Assembly: GCA_035942915.1 (NCBI GenBank)
Contig: DASZCR010000277.1
Span: 1-9,273 of the forward strand
Length of the DNA: 9,273 nucleotides
Reading direction: 5' to 3'
Source of the DNA: DASZCR01 sp035942915
GTDB lineage: Bacteria; Acidobacteriota; Blastocatellia; Pyrinomonadales; Pyrinomonadaceae
Made by a program: the position numbers and the translations under genes. Positions 6,534-9,273 of the stretch are shown here, piece by piece; positions within the stretch are counted from its first letter, which is position 1, and each line of letters begins with the position of its first letter. The notes under the pieces were generated by a model. The model had not been told where the DNA came from. It ran no database searches and saw only the letters and a list, made by a program, of their open reading frames with translations.

Positions 6534-7271
6534 ATGGCTGTTGAGTACCTAAAGCAAGGAAGTGGGTCGCCGTTCATTTATGTGTCGGGGGTGGACGGGA
6601 CGGGGAAGCTCTTTTACAAGCAGGCGAAAGACCTCGCGCGCGACCATACGGTTGTGACGTTCCCTTTACGCGGCGAGGGCAGGTACAAGATGGAGCGACT
6701 CGTCGAAGATTTGGCATGGGTGGTGCGCGATGCGGGGTTTGAGCGCGCGACCTTTCTCGGCGAGTCCTTCGGCGGACTGCTCGTGATGGCGACGGCGCTG
6801 GCGCGACCGGAGATGTTCGAGAGGATGATTCTCGTCAACACGTTTCCATACTTTACGCACCGCGCTAAGATTGCGCTCGGCGTCGTGCTCTTCTCGCTGC
6901 TGCCTTACCCGCTGATGAAGGCGCATCGCACGCGCGCCGCGCGCCACGTCCTCTTCAGTTCCGACGTGAGCGACGAAGACCGTCGGCTCTTTCGTCAGCA
7001 CACGGGCGTCGTCCCTTTCGAGGGCTATCTATCGCGCCTGAAGATTATTCGTGAGACGGATTTGCGCGACCGCCTGCACGAAATCAAAGTGCCCGCGCTC
7101 GTCGTCGCAGGCACGGCCGACCGCTTGCTCGACAGCGTCGGTGCGGCAAAAATGATGGCGGCGCGTCTGCCGCGCGCACGCCTCAAACTGCTTCCCGGCA
7201 CAGGACACACGGCGCTGCTCTCTGAGCGCGTGCGCGTCCGCGAGTGGCTCGCCGAGTTCGACAGTTTTTGA
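6534..7271 (+). CDS. Alpha/beta hydrolase, substrate unknown
   Basis: A 245-residue protein with the alpha/beta-hydrolase layout. YVSGVDGTGKLF (16-27) is the strand and oxyanion loop, GESFGG (76-81) the nucleophile elbow with Ser78, Asp196 in VVAGTADRLLD the acid, and His225 in PGTGHTALL the base. The triad is complete. No signal peptide is seen, so it is probably cytoplasmic. Residues 112-128 are hydrophobic and lie in the cap region, suggesting a lipophilic substrate. The family covers esterases, lipases, lactonases and acyltransferases, and the sequence does not choose among them. The ATG lies only 15 nt after the palindromic element and has no good Shine-Dalgarno; TTGAG at 6527-6531 is too close. 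A DUF3108 gene follows 125 nt downstream. Confidence 0.85.
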   Translation: MAVEYLKQGSGSPFIYVSGVDGTGKLFYKQAKDLARDHTVVTFPLRGEGRYKMERLVEDLAWVVRDAGFERATFLGESFGGLLVMATALARPEMFERMILVNTFPYFTHRAKIALGVVLFSLLPYPLMKAHRTRAARHVLFSSDVSDEDRRLFRQHTGVVPFEGYLSRLKIIRETDLRDRLHEIKVPALVVAGTADRLLDSVGAAKMMAARLPRARLKLLPGTGHTALLSERVRVREWLAEFDSF

Positions 7272-7321
7272 GCGCGACGCGGCAAGCTTTCGGAACGGTC
7301 GGGACATCAAGGACGTGAAAG

Positions 7322-7380
7322 AGCGGTCTGTCGTCGCGCGCCCGCGCGCGTGCGGCGCGTTGCGACCGTGTCAGACCGTT
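7322..7380 (+). other. Structured leader before the DUF3108 gene
   Basis: Arms 7322-7330 and 7372-7380 (AGCGGTCTG and CAGACCGTT) can form a 9-bp stem with one G-U pair. They enclose a second GC hairpin, CGCGCG-N4-CGCGCG (7335-7350). The outer stem ends just before the Shine-Dalgarno at 7382, so it could influence translation. GC-rich DNA forms such stems easily, so functional confidence is low. Confidence 0.3.
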
Positions 7381-7381
7381 A

Positions 7382-7389
7382 AGGGGGAG
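7382..7389 (+). promoter_or_regulatory. Strong ribosome binding site deciding the TTG start of the DUF3108 gene
   Basis: AGGGGGAG ends 7 nt before TTG 7397. The translation from this TTG begins directly with a signal peptide, which supports the choice of start. Confidence 0.75.
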
Positions 7390-7396
7390 ATAACTG

Positions 7397-9040
7397 TTGA
7401 ATCGAAGAAAAGTATGGCGCACGACCAAGCGCGCGCTCGCGCTCCTCTGGCTCGCCCTGGCCTGCGCGCCCCTGATAGCCGAGGCGCAGGATGCGCGCGC
7501 CATCGACGTGACGACCAGCCCCTTCTCCTCCGTCCCTTATCGCGTCGGCGAGCGGCTCAGCTACAACGTCTCTTTCTCCAATTTCCCCGTCGCCGCACAC
7601 ATCGAGATGCTCGTCGCCGGGCGCGGCCAGCTCTTCGGGCGCGAGGGCGTCGAGTTGCGCGCACACGTCGAGACGATGGGCGTCGTCAGCGCCGCGCTCT
7701 ACTCGGTCAACAACGATTACACGTCCTTCGTTGACCCGGCGACGGGTCTGCCCTACCGTGTCCAACAGGTGATACGCGAGGGCGCGCAAAGCTCTGCCTT
7801 TCCCGCCGACCTCGGACAGACGCCGCAGCCGCTCAATACCTTTCCCGGCTCTTTCGACTTCCTCTCTGCGCTCTATCGTGCGCGCGCCCTGCCGCTCGCC
7901 GACGGTGCGGTCTATCGCCTCACGGCGCAGAACGGGGCGGTCTCATACGATTGCGAGTTGCGTGTTGTCGGGCGCGAAGTGGTGAAGACCAACGTCGGTT
8001 CGTCGAACGTCGTCGTGACGCAGGTGCGCGTGCTCAAAAACCGCGCGGCCAACGACTACCGCGTGCGCGTCTACTTCGCAGACGACGAACGACACCTCCC
8101 GGTGCTCATCACGGCGCAACATTCGGCGGGCGAGATTCGCGCAGAGCTTGCCAGTGCAGAGCTTTTGACCGAAGCGATGCTGCCGCCCACCGGCACCAAG
8201 CCCCTCCCCGTTCCGCCGCCGCAACAGCAAGTCGCACCGCCCACAGGCGAGAGAGCCGTGCCGCCGCAGGGAGGCACGCCGCCTGCCAACGTCCGCCCCG
8301 GCGCAACGCGTCCGACCGGCGGAGGAGCGACGACGCCCGCCGCAGGCGCGACCGGGACGGCCGACCTGCCCGACCTGCCCTTCAAGGTCGGCGACGACCT
8401 CAACTTCAACTTCTACATCGGCACGACTCCGCAGCAGGTCGGACTCGGCCGCTTTCAGGTACGCGCGCGCGGCCGCTACTTCGGCCGCGACGGACTGCTC
8501 TTCACCGCGCAGATGCAGACCTCCGGCCCCGGTCAACGTCTCTTCCCCGTCAACGACCAGATTAGCTCTTACGTAGATGCCTCGACGCTCCTCCCCTTCC
8601 GCACCGAGCTACGCTTACAGGAAGGAAACCGTCGCGCGAACTTCACCGTCTCGGTCGAACAGAATCAGGGGCGCGCGCTCTTCGACGACGGCACGCGCGT
8701 TGATATGCCGGTCGCCACCCACGACCTCCTCTCCGTCTTCTTCGCACTGCGCTCCTTCGACCTCACGGTCGGGCGTCAGACGCGCGTCTCGCTGCTCGTC
8801 AACAAGCGCCCACGCCTGCTCACCGTCATCGCGCTCGCACGCGAGACGCTTGAGTTGAACGGCCGGAGAGTCCCGGCCATCCAACTCTCTCTGGCGACGA
8901 GCGACCCGCAGAGCGCGGCGCTCGCCTTACGCCTCTGGGTCAGCGACGACCGCCGCCGCCTCCCCCTGCGCCTCACCGCCCAGACGCCCCTCGGCCCCCT
9001 CCGCGCAGACCTCGCCATCATCCCCGTCTCGGTTCAGTAA
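7397..9040 (+). CDS. Secreted protein with two DUF3108 domains
   Basis: A 547-residue protein. The N-terminus has basic residues (NRRK, KR), a hydrophobic core (13-28) and a likely signal peptidase I site after AEA (Ala30). Cys23 lies in ALAC, but the context fits a lipobox poorly. Two similar halves follow: 48-260 begins YRVGERLSYNV and contains LFGREG, SVNNDY and GLPYRVQQVIREG; 329-547 begins FKVGDDLNFNF and contains YFGRDG, PVNDQI and LLPFRTELRLQEG. They match the DUF3108 pattern, a beta-rich envelope domain without a settled biochemical role. The linker (263-327) is rich in Pro, Thr, Gly and Ala. No catalytic motif or C-terminal anchor is seen. The protein is probably periplasmic. The start codon is TTG with a strong ribosome binding site. 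No clear promoter is visible after the hydrolase gene, so the two may be co-transcribed. A palindromic element follows 6 nt after the stop. Confidence 0.82.
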   Translation: MNRRKVWRTTKRALALLWLALACAPLIAEAQDARAIDVTTSPFSSVPYRVGERLSYNVSFSNFPVAAHIEMLVAGRGQLFGREGVELRAHVETMGVVSAALYSVNNDYTSFVDPATGLPYRVQQVIREGAQSSAFPADLGQTPQPLNTFPGSFDFLSALYRARALPLADGAVYRLTAQNGAVSYDCELRVVGREVVKTNVGSSNVVVTQVRVLKNRAANDYRVRVYFADDERHLPVLITAQHSAGEIRAELASAELLTEAMLPPTGTKPLPVPPPQQQVAPPTGERAVPPQGGTPPANVRPGATRPTGGGATTPAAGATGTADLPDLPFKVGDDLNFNFYIGTTPQQVGLGRFQVRARGRYFGRDGLLFTAQMQTSGPGQRLFPVNDQISSYVDASTLLPFRTELRLQEGNRRANFTVSVEQNQGRALFDDGTRVDMPVATHDLLSVFFALRSFDLTVGRQTRVSLLVNKRPRLLTVIALARETLELNGRRVPAIQLSLATSDPQSAALALRLWVSDDRRRLPLRLTAQTPLGPLRADLAIIPVSVQ

Positions 9041-9046
9041 AGAGTA

Positions 9047-9121
9047 GTGATAGGTGATAGGTGATAGGTGATAGGAGGAAGACAGGATTTCTCCTATCAC
9101 CCATCACCCATCACTTATCAC
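9047..9121 (+). repeat. Heptamer-repeat palindromic element, copy 2
   Basis: Four GTGATAG heptamers (9047-9074) plus GAG form a 31-nt left arm (9047-9077). The right arm (9091-9121) is complementary except for two A-C mismatches and one G-U pair, with a 13-nt loop containing AAGACAGGATTT. Compared with the reverse complement of copy 1, 31 of 37 positions around the core match without gaps, so the two elements are related and lie in opposite orientations. Confidence 0.88.
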
Positions 9122-9144
9122 TCACTTTACTTATCACTCACTTT
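9113..9144 (+). repeat. Perfect tandem duplication of a 16-bp unit
   Basis: ACTTATCACTCACTTT occurs twice without a gap (9113-9128 and 9129-9144). The first copy overlaps the outer end of palindromic element 2, so it looks like a local duplication of the element's edge. Confidence 0.85.
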
Positions 9145-9158
9145 CCACGCACCTAGTT

Positions 9159-9189
9159 GAAATTGAAATTTATTTTCAATCCGTATAAC
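9159..9189 (+). promoter_or_regulatory. Fur-box-like hexamer array next to a possible -10 element
   Basis: GAAATT-GAAATT-T-ATTTTC (9159-9177) has the 6-6-1-6 arrangement of the Fur consensus GATAAT-GATAAT-C-ATTATC and matches it at 13 of 19 positions. It includes the palindrome TTGAAA-N5-TTTCAA (9163-9179). TATAAC (9184-9189) lies 15 nt after TTGAAA (9163-9168), a short but possible promoter spacing. The controlled gene would be to the right, outside the window. Confidence 0.4.
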
Positions 9190-9251
9190 ATGACAGATGG
9201 TTGAGGGCAGAGCGGAGTTTGATGATTGAGGAGAGGGCGTGTCAGGTGTCG

Positions 9252-9263
9252 GAACATTTGTTC
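9252..9263 (+). promoter_or_regulatory. LexA/DinR-like box
   Basis: GAACATTTGTTC fits GAAC-N4-GTTC, the SOS box of Firmicutes and Actinobacteria, and is followed by G as in CGAAC-N4-GTTCG forms. Whether LexA in this lineage uses this motif is unknown to me, and the gene it would control is outside the window. Confidence 0.3.
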
Positions 9264-9273
9264 GATGGAGAGG

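Noticed and set aside
7943..8536. A 197-codon minus-strand frame
   Set aside because: Shadow of the DUF3108 gene, rich in Arg, Gly and Val with no recognisable domain.
9222..9273. A possible CDS beginning at ATG 9222 and open to the edge
   Set aside because: Only 17 codons are visible, the GGAG spacing (4 nt) is short, and the stretch contains a LexA-like palindrome, so it is more likely leader DNA.

Overview
The window looks like a bacterial chromosome segment of high GC content, with CG-rich codons throughout. The gene set suggests Acidobacteriota, possibly Blastocatellia: a DUF3108 protein, dispersed GTGATAG heptamer palindromes, and a ligase-carrier-acyltransferase fusion. This is an inference from general resemblance; there is no rRNA or other phylogenetic marker to confirm it. 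I see no tRNA, rRNA, CRISPR array, transposase or phage gene.

Left part (1-1265, minus strand): a patatin-like lipid acyl hydrolase with several membrane segments. It starts at 1265 and runs off the left edge, so its C-terminus is not visible. A 421-base divergent intergenic region follows (1266-1686). It holds a good minus-strand promoter candidate for the patatin gene and, just upstream of the rightward gene, three back-to-back 16-bp repeats that look like an operator array.

Centre left (1687-4299, plus): one 870-residue polypeptide joining an AMP-forming fatty-acid ligase, an acyl/peptidyl carrier domain and a PlsC-type glycerolipid acyltransferase. With the divergent patatin enzyme it could form a deacylation-reacylation pair for membrane lipid remodelling. 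That link is inferred from domains and position only.

Centre (4345-6415, plus): a promoter candidate, then pyrD (class 2, quinone-linked dihydroorotate dehydrogenase) and pyrF (OMP decarboxylase). These are steps 4 and 6 of pyrimidine synthesis and probably form a two-gene operon. PyrF uses a TTG start set by a strong Shine-Dalgarno sequence.

Right part (6423-9040, plus): a heptamer-repeat palindrome, an alpha/beta hydrolase, a short structured leader, and a secreted protein with two DUF3108 domains, also TTG-started. A second copy of the palindromic element, in the opposite orientation, follows the DUF3108 stop codon.

Right edge (9126-9273): AT-richer non-coding DNA with a 16-bp tandem duplication, a Fur-box-like array next to a possible -10 element, and a LexA/DinR-like palindrome. 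It is probably the control region of a gene beyond the window.
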